A DNA stretch of 64,000 nt, from NCBI GenBank assembly GCA_963674895.2, contig CAXXCY010000003.1, positions 1,860,001 through 1,924,000 of the forward strand, in the 5' to 3' direction. The notes beneath the pieces are model-generated. The model worked only from the letters and a program-made list of their open reading frames with translations, did not search any database and was not told the origin of the DNA. A program made the translations under genes and the position numbers. Numbering within the stretch: position 1 is the first letter of the stretch; each line of letters begins with the position of its first letter. Of the stretch, positions 40,170 through 48,594 are shown one piece after another. This DNA comes from CAXXOK01 sp963674895. GTDB taxonomy: Bacteria; Bacillota; Clostridia; Christensenellales; Aristaeellaceae.

Positions 40170-41290
40170 AGTTCACCTCCCTGTCGCTTAAAAACTTCCG
40201 CAATTACGCGTCGCTCGACTTCAGGCCGGACGCGGGGATCACCGTGCTGTACGGGGCGAACGGATCGGGCAAGACCAACTTCCTGGAAAGCATGCACCTG
40301 CTGTCCGTGGGCCGCAGCCACCGCACGTCCGTGGACCGCGAGATGATCGCGCAGGGCGAAGACGTGGCGTTCGTGCGCGCGCAGACGATGCGGCTGGACG
40401 GCAAGCACGACCTGGAGGTGCGGCTCTACCCGCTGGAAACGCCGCAGAAGCGCGTGCTGATCCACGGCAAGCCCGCCGAGCGCATCTCCGATATGATGGG
40501 GCACGCGACCACCGTGATGTTCGCGCCCGAGGACCTGCGCATCGTGCGCGACGGCCCCGCGGCGCGCCGCCGGTTTATCGATATGCAGCTGAGCCAGATC
40601 CGCCCAAGCTACTTAAAGGCGCTCCGGCGGTACCTGAGCGCGCTGGAGAGCCGCAACGCCCTGCTGAAGGGCAACAAAGCGCATCCGGCGGAGGATTTTG
40701 ACCGCCAGCTCGACGCGTGGGACGAGCAGCTCGCCGGCGCGGCCGTTTACGTGGTGGAGCCCAGGCGATGGTTTCTGACGGAATTGTCCCGGCACGCGGC
40801 GGCGCAGTACGCGGCCATCGCGGGCGACCCGGACGAGGCGTTCGAGCTTCGCTACGCGGGCCCGCTGGCGACCACCGAGACGCCCTACCGGGATATGCTC
40901 GCCGCCTTGAAGCGCACCCGCGCGGAAGACGCCAGGCGGCTGTTCACCGCCTTCGGCCCGCACCGGGACGACCTTTCGCTTTTGCTTTCTGGCAAGGACC
41001 TGCGTGCCTACGGCAGCCAGGGGCAGGTGCGCTCGGCGGTGCTGAGCATGAAGCTGGGCGAAATCGCGCTGATCGAGGACGAGATGGGCGAAATGCCCGC
41101 GCTGCTTTTGGACGATGTGTTCTCGGAGCTGGACCATAAGCGGCGCAACGCGCTGCTGCACGCCACGCAGGGCGTGCAGACCTTCATCACCTGCACCGAC
41201 AAATCCGACGCCGCGGGCGCGAAGGCCGACGCCTTCTATCGCGTGCTGACGGACGACGGCGGGAAGGCGGTTCTCAAGCGCGACGAATAG
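40166..41290 (+). CDS. recF: DNA replication and repair protein RecF
   Basis: RecF is an SMC-like ABC ATPase that helps load RecA at gaps. The 374-residue protein has Walker A GANGSGKTN near residues 30-38, the signature region YGSQGQVRSAVLSMKL and Walker B LLLDDVFSELD. RecF usually lies with dnaA and dnaN; here it is translationally coupled to a GH13 gene and no replication-origin genes are near. Confidence 0.95.
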   Translation: MKFTSLSLKNFRNYASLDFRPDAGITVLYGANGSGKTNFLESMHLLSVGRSHRTSVDREMIAQGEDVAFVRAQTMRLDGKHDLEVRLYPLETPQKRVLIHGKPAERISDMMGHATTVMFAPEDLRIVRDGPAARRRFIDMQLSQIRPSYLKALRRYLSALESRNALLKGNKAHPAEDFDRQLDAWDEQLAGAAVYVVEPRRWFLTELSRHAAAQYAAIAGDPDEAFELRYAGPLATTETPYRDMLAALKRTRAEDARRLFTAFGPHRDDLSLLLSGKDLRAYGSQGQVRSAVLSMKLGEIALIEDEMGEMPALLLDDVFSELDHKRRNALLHATQGVQTFITCTDKSDAAGAKADAFYRVLTDDGGKAVLKRDE

Positions 41291-41335
41291 CAAGCCCTGT
41301 GCGCGCGGGGAATTTGTTCATCGTTAACTTAAAAT

Positions 41336-43231
41336 TTATTCAATTTTTTCATGCACGACGGCGACCGTCGGGTCGTGCCGCTTGCCGAGAATATGGCTCG
41401 CTTTGCGGTTGGCCACCGTATCGAAGATAATCGAAAAATCGTAATCCGGGGGATACAGCTCCGCCGCCGCGACCCGCAGCTGCAGGCGGGTGTGTTTTAC
41501 GACGCGCTTTTCCCCCTTCACCTGCACGATCACGTCGCCGTTCTCGTCCGCCGGGCGGTACACGATTCCCGTTTCCTTCTGGGGCAGCACCAGCACGCTG
41601 TCCCCCATCGCAAAGGTTTCGATCTTCACGGTTTTGCTCGCCTCAGCACGGGCCAGGCGGCCTTTAGGCGACGGCATCACGGCGTCCGGTGTGTCCGCTT
41701 CCCCGGTTTCGCCGTACACCGCGCGGTGCGCGCGCCTGAGCAGGTGCGGCGCGAACCCCAGGCGCTCGGCGATCTGCAGGGCGCAGCTTTCGCCCGCCTT
41801 CCCCATCTCGAGCCTGAACAGGGGCTTGAGCGTTTCCGGATCGAACGCCATGCGCGCGCGGAGCACGTGCTCCGCGGTTTTGGCGTAGGTTTTGATCTGC
41901 GGGTAATGCGTTGTGACCATAAACATACATCCGCGCAGCCGGAGCTCCTCCAGCACCGCGATGCCGATTCCCATGCCCTCCGCCGGGTCCGTTCCGCTGC
42001 CTAGCTCGTCCAGCAGCACGAGGCTCTCCCGGCTGGCATTCTCCAGTATATGAATCACGTTGGTGAGGTGCCCCGAAAACGTGGAGAGGTTTTGGGAGAT
42101 GTTCTGGCTGTCGCCGATATCGCACCAGTATCCGTCCTGCATGGCGATGAAGCTTCCCTCCTCGCAGGGGATGTGCAGCCCGCATTGCGCCATCAGCGAC
42201 AGAAGCCCGACGGTCTTGATCGCCACCGTTTTGCCTCCCGTATTGGGGCCGGTGATCACCACGCCGCGGTCGCCCTCTCCGAGCGTCAGGTTCAACGGCA
42301 CGCAGGCTGCGGGGTCAAGCAGCGGATGCCTCCCGCCCAGGATCGTAAGCCTGCGCTCGCAGCCGATCCCAACCGGATGCGCGTCCATCGCGGCGGAAAG
42401 CTTCGCCTTGGCAAACAGCACGTCCAGCTCTTCCATGATCTTCATGCTGGCACGGATCGCCGGGGCTTCGTCCGCCGTCCGGGCGCTCAGGGTATAGAGC
42501 ACGCGGCGCGTTTCCTCGTCCTCGAGCATCCGGATTCCTGACAGCTCGTCCCGAAGCATGGCGACGGCCGCCGGTTCGATGAACACCGTCGTGCCCGTGG
42601 CGGACGTATCGACCACCGCGCCGTCGACCTGCCTCTGGTAGCGCTTCTGCACGGGCAGCACGTCGCGCCCGGCCCGGCTGGTGACGTACCCGTCGGTCAG
42701 GTATTGCTTGTGGGTGCGCAGGATGTGGTTGAGTTTTTCCTTGATCTTTTGTTCCAGGTTGATCCGTTTGCGCCGCAGGTCGCGCAAAGCCGTGCTGGCT
42801 TCGTCGCGCACCTCGTCTTCCGAAACGCAGCGCCGGATTTCCGCCTGCAAATCCGCAAGCGGACGGATGCCCTGCCCGTAGCTGGCGAGCGCCGCGTCCT
42901 GCGAGGAGATACGGCTCAAATAGCCCGTCATCCGCTTGCAGGAAGCGGCGAACATTGCCACGCCGCTTAACTGGGCAGGCGACAGCATCGTGCCGATCTC
43001 GGCCAGTGTCAGGGTTTCCTGCAGGCGGTCCATCACGGGCAGCGGCGGCGAGCCGAAGGCGTCCAGCACGCGGCGCGCGGCGGTTGTTTCCCGCATGCGG
43101 TTTTGGCATACCCGCTCGTCAAGAATCGGCGTAAGCCCGTCCAGCGCCCGTTTGGCGTTTTCGGATACGGCATGCTCCTTGAGCCGCTGCAGAATCGCGG
43201 GGAATTCCAGGGTGTTCCAATGGGTGTTCAT
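41336..43231 (-). CDS. MutS2-like protein without Smr domain
   Basis: The 631-residue protein matches MutS2: an N-terminal helical domain, coiled coil, VVDTSATGTTVFIEP, Walker A GPNTGGKT (328-335), STFSGHLTNV and LLDELGSGTDP. Full MutS2 is about 780 residues and ends in an Smr nuclease; here the chain stops after a KOW-like segment with no Smr. MutS2 suppresses recombination and rescues collided ribosomes; without Smr, RNA or DNA cleavage by that domain is not expected. ATG 43231 follows GGAGAG. Confidence 0.88.
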   Translation of the reverse strand: MNTHWNTLEFPAILQRLKEHAVSENAKRALDGLTPILDERVCQNRMRETTAARRVLDAFGSPPLPVMDRLQETLTLAEIGTMLSPAQLSGVAMFAASCKRMTGYLSRISSQDAALASYGQGIRPLADLQAEIRRCVSEDEVRDEASTALRDLRRKRINLEQKIKEKLNHILRTHKQYLTDGYVTSRAGRDVLPVQKRYQRQVDGAVVDTSATGTTVFIEPAAVAMLRDELSGIRMLEDEETRRVLYTLSARTADEAPAIRASMKIMEELDVLFAKAKLSAAMDAHPVGIGCERRLTILGGRHPLLDPAACVPLNLTLGEGDRGVVITGPNTGGKTVAIKTVGLLSLMAQCGLHIPCEEGSFIAMQDGYWCDIGDSQNISQNLSTFSGHLTNVIHILENASRESLVLLDELGSGTDPAEGMGIGIAVLEELRLRGCMFMVTTHYPQIKTYAKTAEHVLRARMAFDPETLKPLFRLEMGKAGESCALQIAERLGFAPHLLRRAHRAVYGETGEADTPDAVMPSPKGRLARAEASKTVKIETFAMGDSVLVLPQKETGIVYRPADENGDVIVQVKGEKRVVKHTRLQLRVAAAELYPPDYDFSIIFDTVANRKASHILGKRHDPTVAVVHEKIE

Positions 43232-43304
43232 GTTTCGTCTCTCCTCATGGTTTCAGTCTTTTCATGAAATGCATGAGCAGGATATGGGCTGATTTCGATA
43301 CGAA

Positions 43305-43478
43305 AATATAACAAAAAACATAGCGAACGCTATGCCTGCAGGAACCTGTTCAGGCGCCGCCGGCTATCGCTCCGTATCAGAAGGGTACGCGAAAACGCGA
43401 TCATGCGGTCGTATTCGCTTTCCAATACCCTAGCCCTTTACAGAACCGACAGCAAAAAGGCACCTCCAACGATTTGAT
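43305..43478 (-). ncRNA. Candidate small structured RNA (about 170 nt)
   Basis: A minus-strand unit has its own promoter (43485-43513), no credible ORF, and an intrinsic terminator: CATAGC-GTTC-GCTATG then six T (plus coordinates 43311-43334). The predicted RNA can form a long rod: GGTGCC with GGCGCC, GGCTA with TAGCC, AGGGTA with TACCCT and an apical CGCG-TTTT-CGCG. Size and rod shape recall 6S RNA, but the known central bubble cannot be confirmed by eye. It could instead be a leader attenuator of the MutS2-like gene 75 bases downstream. Confidence 0.5.
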
Positions 43479-43484
43479 GGAGCC

Positions 43485-43513
43485 AGTATACAGCAGCCAT
43501 TCTGAATGGTCAA
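43485..43513 (-). promoter_or_regulatory. Promoter of the candidate small RNA
   Basis: On the minus strand TTGACC, 17 bases, TATACT (plus coordinates 43508-43513 and 43485-43490). The expected start is near 43478. Confidence 0.7.
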
Positions 43514-43539
43514 GCCCGCGCAGAAAAACATTTGCGGGG

Positions 43540-43568
43540 TTGACACGCTTCCGCCTGCGTGCTATGCT
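43540..43568 (+). promoter_or_regulatory. Promoter of the thrS T-box leader
   Basis: TTGACA (43540-43545), 17-base spacer, TATGCT (43563-43568). Confidence 0.8.
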
Positions 43569-43574
43569 GTTTCC

Positions 43575-43822
43575 AATCACCGGATGAGGCGGAATGCGCC
43601 GCTCCCGGGCATCGCCAAAGAGATTGCCGCCATAGGCTGAAAGCGGCAAGCGACAGCGGGAGAAAGGCAAACAATATGTTTGCCGGGGACACCATCCGCG
43701 GACGGTGCGCGAGACTCGCGATACAGAGTCGATAAAGCGGAAGCGGGCGCGGCCCGTTTCAAGCAGGGTGGAACCACGAACGATATTCGTCCGTCCCCGC
43801 AGGTTTGCGGGGGCGGATTTTA
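43575..43822 (+). promoter_or_regulatory. T-box riboswitch controlling thrS
   Basis: The leader carries the T-box bulge AGGGTGGAACCACG (43765-43778) and ends in a terminator CGTCCCCGC (43792-43800) with GCGGGGGCG (43807-43815) and ATTTTAT. The base of stem I is CGGATG (43581-43586) with CATCCG (43693-43698), and CTCCCG/CGGGAG and GCCGC/GCGGC form upper stems. GACACC at 43688-43693, next to the base stem, contains the Thr codons ACA and ACC and is the probable specifier. Uncharged tRNA-Thr would stabilise the antiterminator and turn thrS on. Confidence 0.9.
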
Positions 43823-43842
43823 TATTGAGGGAGGAACCGGAC

Positions 43843-45750
43843 ATGAAGCTAACGGTATTCGGGAAGGATTACGAAGTGGCGAAGGGATCGTCGGCGGGCG
43901 AGCTGCTCAAAGCCGAATTCCCCGACGATTTCAAAACATACCTTGCGGTGCGGCTGCCGGGCGGCGCGCTCACCGACCTGTTCGCGCCGGTCGAACAGGA
44001 TACGGAGCTCACCCCCGTGACCTTCGCGGACGAGGACGGCAGAAAGGTGTTCCGCCATTCCTGCTCCCACCTGATGAGCATGGCGGTTCAGCAGCTTTTC
44101 CCGGGCGCGAAGCTCGCCATCGGCCCCGCCATCGAAAACGGCTATTATTATGATTACGACGTGGACGTGCCCTTCACGCCCGAGGACCTGCCCGAAATCG
44201 AAAAAGCGATGGACAAGCTGATGCGCCAGTCCATCCGCCCCAGGCGGTTCACGCTGCCGCGCGCCGAGGCCGTCGCCTTCATGCAGGAGAGAAACGAGCC
44301 CTACAAGGTGGAACTGATCGAGGATCTGCCCGAGGACGCGGTTCTTTCCTTTTACCAGATGGGCGATTTCGTGGATCTGTGCGCGGGCCCGCACCTGCCC
44401 AACCTCAATTACCTGAAGGCGTTTAAGCTGACGAGCATCGCGGGCGCGTACTGGCGGGGCGACGAGCACAACAAAATGCTGTGCCGGATTTACGGCACCT
44501 GCTTCCCCACGAAGGTGGAGCTGGCCGAATACCTGACCCAGCTCGAGGAAGCCAAGAAGCGCGACCACCGCAGGCTGGGCCGGGAGCTGGATCTGTTCGA
44601 CCTGCGCGACGAAGGCCCAGGCTTCCCCTTCTTCTACCCCAAGGGAATGGTGCTGCGCAACATTCTGGAGGATTACTGGCGCGATGTTCACCGCAAGGCC
44701 GGATACGAGGAGATCAAAACCCCGATCATGCTCAACCGCGCCCTGTGGGAGCGCAGCGGTCACTGGGAAAAGTACCGTGAGAACATGTACACTACCAGGA
44801 TCGACGATACGGAATTCGCCATCAAGCCCATGAACTGCCCGGGCGGCATGCTGGTGTACGAGCGCAAGCCGTGGAGCTACCGCGACCTGCCGCTGCGCAC
44901 CGGCGAGCTGGGGCTTGTGCACCGGCACGAGAAGAGCGGCACGCTGCACGGGCTGATGCGCGTGCGCTGCTTTACCCAGGACGACGCCCATATCTATATG
45001 ACGCCGGAGCAGATCAAAGACGAGATTATCGGCGTATACCGGCTGATCGACAGTGTTTACACGCAGTTCGGCTTCCCCTATAAGGTGGAGCTTTCCACCC
45101 GGCCCGAAAACTCCATCGGCACCGACGAGATGTGGGAACTGGCCACCCAGGGGCTCAAGGGCGCGCTGGACGAGCTGGGCGTGCCCTACACCATCAACGA
45201 GGGCGACGGCGCGTTCTACGGCCCCAAGATCGATTTCCATCTGCGGGACTGCATCGGGCGCACGTGGCAGTGCGGCACCATCCAATTGGATATGAACCTG
45301 CCGGAGCGCTTCGACCTCACCTATACCGGCGCGGACGGCGAAAAGCACCGCCCGGTGATGATCCACCGCGTGGCGTTCGGTTCTCTGGAGCGGTTCATCG
45401 GCATCCTCACCGAGCAGTACGGCGGCGCCTTCCCCACCTGGCTTGCGCCCGTGCAGGTGAAAATCCTGACCATCGTCAACCGCTGCGACGACGCGGCGCG
45501 GGAGCTGCGGCAGATGCTGTGGGACAAAAACCTGCGATGCGAGCTTGACCTGCGCAACGAAAAGATCGGCTTTAAGGTCCGCGAGGCGCAGATGCAGAAG
45601 ATCCCCTATATGTTCGTGCTGGGCGACCGCGAGGCCGAGGATAAGACCGTCACTATCCGCAACCGCAAGGGCGACAATCTGGGCACTGTTCCGTTTGCCG
45701 AGGCCGTCGCCATGATTGAGAAGCTCAACGACGAAAAAACCATCGATTAA
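43843..45750 (+). CDS. thrS: Threonyl-tRNA synthetase
   Basis: The 635-residue ThrRS has the TGS domain (1-60), the editing/SAD domain (HSCSHLMSMAVQQLFPGAKL, later YGTCFP), the class II core with motif 2 region RCFTQDDAHIYM and motif 3 GSLERFIG, and the anticodon-binding C-terminus. ATG 43843 follows GAGGGAGG. Regulation is by the T-box leader just upstream. Confidence 0.98.
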   Translation: MKLTVFGKDYEVAKGSSAGELLKAEFPDDFKTYLAVRLPGGALTDLFAPVEQDTELTPVTFADEDGRKVFRHSCSHLMSMAVQQLFPGAKLAIGPAIENGYYYDYDVDVPFTPEDLPEIEKAMDKLMRQSIRPRRFTLPRAEAVAFMQERNEPYKVELIEDLPEDAVLSFYQMGDFVDLCAGPHLPNLNYLKAFKLTSIAGAYWRGDEHNKMLCRIYGTCFPTKVELAEYLTQLEEAKKRDHRRLGRELDLFDLRDEGPGFPFFYPKGMVLRNILEDYWRDVHRKAGYEEIKTPIMLNRALWERSGHWEKYRENMYTTRIDDTEFAIKPMNCPGGMLVYERKPWSYRDLPLRTGELGLVHRHEKSGTLHGLMRVRCFTQDDAHIYMTPEQIKDEIIGVYRLIDSVYTQFGFPYKVELSTRPENSIGTDEMWELATQGLKGALDELGVPYTINEGDGAFYGPKIDFHLRDCIGRTWQCGTIQLDMNLPERFDLTYTGADGEKHRPVMIHRVAFGSLERFIGILTEQYGGAFPTWLAPVQVKILTIVNRCDDAARELRQMLWDKNLRCELDLRNEKIGFKVREAQMQKIPYMFVLGDREAEDKTVTIRNRKGDNLGTVPFAEAVAMIEKLNDEKTID

Positions 45751-45763
45751 AGCAGGCGACGCC

Positions 45764-46123
45764 ATGAAAAACACACAGCAGCTCCCCGATGTGGACGCCT
45801 ACATCGCTGCCGCGCCGGAGGCCGTGCGGCCGCTGCTGCGCGAGGTCCGCGCGTTGGTCCGCGCCGCCGCGCCGGAAGCCTCGGAGACCATCTCCTACGG
45901 CATGCCGGCGTTCAAGGGCCGCCGCGTACTGGTGTACTTCGCGGCCCAGAAGGCGCACCTCGGGTTCTATCCCACCGCAAGCGGAATCGAACGCTTTCAG
46001 GCCGAGCTCGCGGAGTACAAAACCTCCAAGGGCGCCGTCCAGTTCCCCTACGCAGAGCCGCTGCCCGCCGACCTGATTACAAGAATCGTCCAGTTCCGCG
46101 CGGAGGAAGACGGGGCGCTGTAG
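45764..46123 (+). CDS. DUF1801 / YdhG-like protein
   Basis: The 119-residue protein has the family features: VDAYIAAAPEAVRPLLREVR, ETISYGMPAFK, and a late PTASGIERF. Some relatives (YdhG, Fra) were proposed to handle iron; the role here is unknown. It follows thrS by 13 bases with only a weak ribosome site, so it is probably read from the thrS transcript before the terminator at 46152. Confidence 0.85.
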   Translation: MKNTQQLPDVDAYIAAAPEAVRPLLREVRALVRAAAPEASETISYGMPAFKGRRVLVYFAAQKAHLGFYPTASGIERFQAELAEYKTSKGAVQFPYAEPLPADLITRIVQFRAEEDGAL

Positions 46124-46151
46124 CTCGAGCCGCCGCACCGTGCGCATACAG

Positions 46152-46184
46152 GAAGCCGCTTGCGAAAGCAAGCGGCTTCTTTTT
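46152..46184 (+). terminator. Strong terminator after thrS and DUF1801
   Basis: GAAGCCGCTTGC (46152-46163), loop GAAA, GCAAGCGGCTTC (46168-46179), then five T. Confidence 0.92.
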
Positions 46185-46215
46185 ATGCCCGTCGGGGCAT
46201 CGGGTTCACATGGAA

Positions 46216-46533
46216 TTATTCGCCGAAAGCGGCGCCCCATTTCGCGGTGCGCCCGTCGATGCTGGCCTGCCCGCCGGAGGGCAGATAATCCGCCATGCCG
46301 GCATCCCAGACGGCGTCAACGTCTTCCACGGAGGCGGTGATGGCGGTATTGAGAACGACCTTGCGCTTATCAGCCAGCACGTCGCTCATGCCTTCTGCGG
46401 CGGCGGTATCGCCCAGATTGAAGTTGGGATAGGAGACGCCGTTGTTCAACCCGCACGGATACCCGGCTTTCTTCACGGCGATCCCGGAGATGGAAGCGGC
46501 GGTCCCGCCGCGCGGTAAAGGCGTGTAAGCGCG
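46216..46533 (-). pseudogene. 3' remnant of an extracellular solute-binding protein gene
   Basis: The minus frame from the degV stop to 46216 stays open without a proper start; a GTG at 46476 lacks a ribosome site. It encodes YPNFNLGDTAAAEGM, VEDVDAVWDAGMADYL and a final IDGRTAKWGAAFGE, which resemble the C-terminus of LipO-type (aldouronate-type) solute-binding lipoproteins. It begins directly after the degV TGA, so a deletion probably removed the rest of the gene and its transporter. Expression through degV read-through would give no secreted product. Confidence 0.6.
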
Positions 46534-47421
46534 TCAGTCGATCCGCTTCTTGCCCCAGAAGAAGAGCGCCACCGTGCCCGGCCCCGTGTGGCTGCCGATA
46601 GTCGTGCCGATGTCGTGAATCACGGGTTCGACCGGAAGCTTGGTAAAGCTTGCCTTCACCAGTTCCGCCACGGCTTTCGCGTCCTCGGGGCAATAGGAAT
46701 GCGACAGAAAGCACTTTCCGGAATAATCCAGGCCGTCCTTGGCGTTGTCGATCATGCGGTCAACGATTTCCTTGATGACCTTATGCTTGGAACGCACTTT
46801 GGCACGGGCGACCAGCTTGCCGTTGTTGTCAATATTCAGAAGCGGGCAGATTTTCAGCAGCGTGCCCACAAATCCCGCGGATTTGGATATTCTTCCGCCC
46901 TTGATATAAAAGGTCAGGTCGGTGGAGAAGAACCAGTGCTGGAGCTCCAGCCGGTGTTCCTCTGCCCAATCGGCGAGCTCGTCCACGGTCATGCCCTCAT
47001 CGCGCAGGTCGGCCAGCTTATCCATCAAAAGCCCGTAACCGGACGAAGCGCCCAGGCTGTCCACCACGCGGACGGTGCGCTCCGGGTATTTTTCCTTGAG
47101 CGTTTGCATCGCGATCACGGCCGAGTTGTAGGAGCCGGATATGCCGGAGGACAGCGTGACGTGCAGCACGTCCTTGCCTTCCTTCAAAAACGTTTCCCAA
47201 AACGCTTCGTATTCGTCGGCGTTGATTTGCGACGTGCTGGTTTCCGCGCCATTGATCATGCGTTCGTAAAACTGGTCAAACGGCATGGTCTTCCCAAGAT
47301 CGTCGTTCATCTGCACGCCGTCGATCGAATAGTGAAAGCAGATATATTGGATGCCCCTTGCGTCAAACTCTTCCTGCGTTAAATCAGCCGTGGAACTACA
47401 GCATAAAATATAATCGTTCAT
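46534..47421 (-). CDS. degV: DegV family fatty-acid-binding protein
   Basis: The 295-residue protein has the DegV pattern: early CSSTADLT, TSTSQINADEYEAFW, LSSGISGSYNSA, LTFYIKGGRISKSAGFVG, and the late IGTTIGSHTGPGTVALFF. DegV proteins bind fatty acids as FakB-type partners of the FakA kinase; that role is likely but no fakA is near. The ATG follows GAGGAGG. Confidence 0.93.
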   Translation of the reverse strand: MNDYILCCSSTADLTQEEFDARGIQYICFHYSIDGVQMNDDLGKTMPFDQFYERMINGAETSTSQINADEYEAFWETFLKEGKDVLHVTLSSGISGSYNSAVIAMQTLKEKYPERTVRVVDSLGASSGYGLLMDKLADLRDEGMTVDELADWAEEHRLELQHWFFSTDLTFYIKGGRISKSAGFVGTLLKICPLLNIDNNGKLVARAKVRSKHKVIKEIVDRMIDNAKDGLDYSGKCFLSHSYCPEDAKAVAELVKASFTKLPVEPVIHDIGTTIGSHTGPGTVALFFWGKKRID

Positions 47422-47468
47422 GGTAATCCCAACCTCCTCAATGGATATTGATACGGTTTGTGGTACAT

Positions 47469-47497
47469 ATCATACCAAAGAACTCGGCAAAAAGCAA
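47469..47497 (-). promoter_or_regulatory. Promoter of degV
   Basis: On the minus strand TTGCTT, 17 bases, TATGAT (plus coordinates 47492-47497 and 47469-47474). Confidence 0.65.
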
Positions 47498-47581
47498 TTT
47501 GCATACGCGGCGCCGCGCGCTCCGCCAGGTTTTTCCGCTCTGATTTTTCATTAATACGCCTTGTGAAGAAGCAAGCTGTCA

Positions 47582-47610
47582 TTGACAAATCCCCCGGTTG
47601 CCTATATAAT
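47582..47610 (+). promoter_or_regulatory. Consensus promoter of tRNA-Lys
   Basis: TTGACA (47582-47587), 17-base spacer, TATAAT (47605-47610): a perfect sigma-A consensus, 26 bases before the tRNA. Confidence 0.9.
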
Positions 47611-47635
47611 ACATTTTGCTGTTTATCAGCGTTTG

Positions 47636-47711
47636 GACCCATTAGCTCAGTTGGCAGAGCACCTGACTTTTAATCAGGGTGTCCCGCGTTCGAGTCGCGG
47701 ATGGGTCACCA
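47636..47711 (+). tRNA. tRNA-Lys (anticodon UUU)
   Basis: The acceptor stem is GACCCAT (47636-47642) with ATGGGTC (47701-47707), the D arm has AGCTCAGTTGG, the anticodon stem is CCTGA/TCAGG around CTTTTAA with anticodon TTT at 47669-47671, and the T loop is GTTCGAG. The CCA end is encoded (47709-47711). It is a single tRNA unit with its own promoter and terminator. Confidence 0.98.
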
Positions 47712-47714
47712 GTC

Positions 47715-47745
47715 GTCGCGGACTGCATATCGTTCGCGACTTTTT
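47715..47745 (+). terminator. Terminator of tRNA-Lys
   Basis: GTCGCG (47715-47720) pairs with CGCGAC (47735-47740) around a 14-base loop, followed by five T. Confidence 0.7.
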
Positions 47746-47906
47746 GTTGCACAAAAACCCTCTCACTCCTTCCGCCGCTCCTCCCGTCCGTATCGGACAG
47801 GCTTCGATGCGTTTTTACGGGGTTGGACGGGGAACAGAAACAACGAAAGAAGTCTCGTTATACTATACAGGGCTCATTAGCTTCGTTCACATCTAAGAAT
47901 TAATGG

Positions 47907-47935
47907 TTGTAAGTTATACAAACTATTGGTACAAT
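47907..47935 (+). promoter_or_regulatory. Promoter of the small Cys-containing ORF
   Basis: TTGTAA (47907-47912), 17-base spacer, TACAAT (47930-47935), in the AT-rich patch after tRNA-Lys. The stretch 47746-47906 shows no gene. Confidence 0.55.
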
Positions 47936-48095
47936 TAAACAAACAAAGTCGCTTATCGGAAATCCATGTTATTGCAAGGACCAAGTACCCGCCTGCAAAT
48001 TGGTTTGCTATAAGCTAGTTTCCGCTGGTCGTGTCGGAATGGAATGCCACTAGAACGGCGAATCTTTGCAAAGCGTATAGGAAAGGAGCTTATCT

Positions 48096-48302
48096 GTGCC
48101 ATACTACACGGAGAACCGGACTTGCTATTTTTTGGATAAAAAGGTACAGTTTCGTATTCAGGAATATAAAGCCGGCAGAAAAACAGTTACGAATACTCCC
48201 TCATGCAATCAGGCATACTTTTGTAAGAACCTGAAATGCCGGTGGAAAACCAAAAACATGGCTCTTCATGATTTCACGGTATCTCCTGAACCAAATCAAT
48301 GA
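48096..48302 (+). CDS. Small Cys-containing protein of unknown function
   Basis: A 68-codon frame opens at GTG 48096 behind GAAAGGAG (7-base spacing). The product is basic, polar, and has four Cys (TCYF, SCNQ, FCKN, KCRW). I recognise no family. Base composition of this patch (about 47.9-48.5 kb) is clearly AT-richer than the surrounding genes, which suggests acquisition or a decayed insert. Whether the frame is translated is uncertain; the promoter and ribosome site support it. Confidence 0.45.
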   Translation: MPYYTENRTCYFLDKKVQFRIQEYKAGRKTVTNTPSCNQAYFCKNLKCRWKTKNMALHDFTVSPEPNQ

Positions 48303-48541
48303 CTATTTCCTGATTGAGATAATTAAACCATATCTCCAATCCCAAACCTGATGCTGTGGCAATATGCCTTATTAACGCATTCCACCATAACCAGAATCCC
48401 TCCGACACCGTAAAAGCGGCCGCTGCTGTGCCAAATATAAAGGCAAGCAGCGCATCGGCAGCACCCAATCCGAAGCATATAGCAAGCGCGGCACCTACAA
48501 AACAAATCATAGAAAAGGCACGCTCAGTTTACATCGAATAG

Positions 48542-48572
48542 AAAACGAAGCCCGATTTTCGGGCTTCGTTTT
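48542..48572. terminator. Bidirectional terminator after gntR
   Basis: AAAACGAAGCCCG (48542-48554) pairs perfectly with CGGGCTTCGTTTT (48560-48572) around ATTTT. The A and T flanks allow it to work on both strands; on minus it follows gntR. Confidence 0.9.
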
Positions 48573-48594
48573 GTTCCCAGAGTTTTATTTCCGA

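Noticed and set aside
48274..48510. Minus-strand 78-codon ORF with a hydrophobic product
   Set aside because: No ribosome site, no promoter, overlaps the end of the small plus-strand ORF; hydrophobicity arises from Ala-rich codons on the opposite strand.
47636..48541. tRNA-Lys used as an integration site with a duplicated att sequence
   Set aside because: No second copy of the tRNA 3' end was found downstream and no integrase gene is present.
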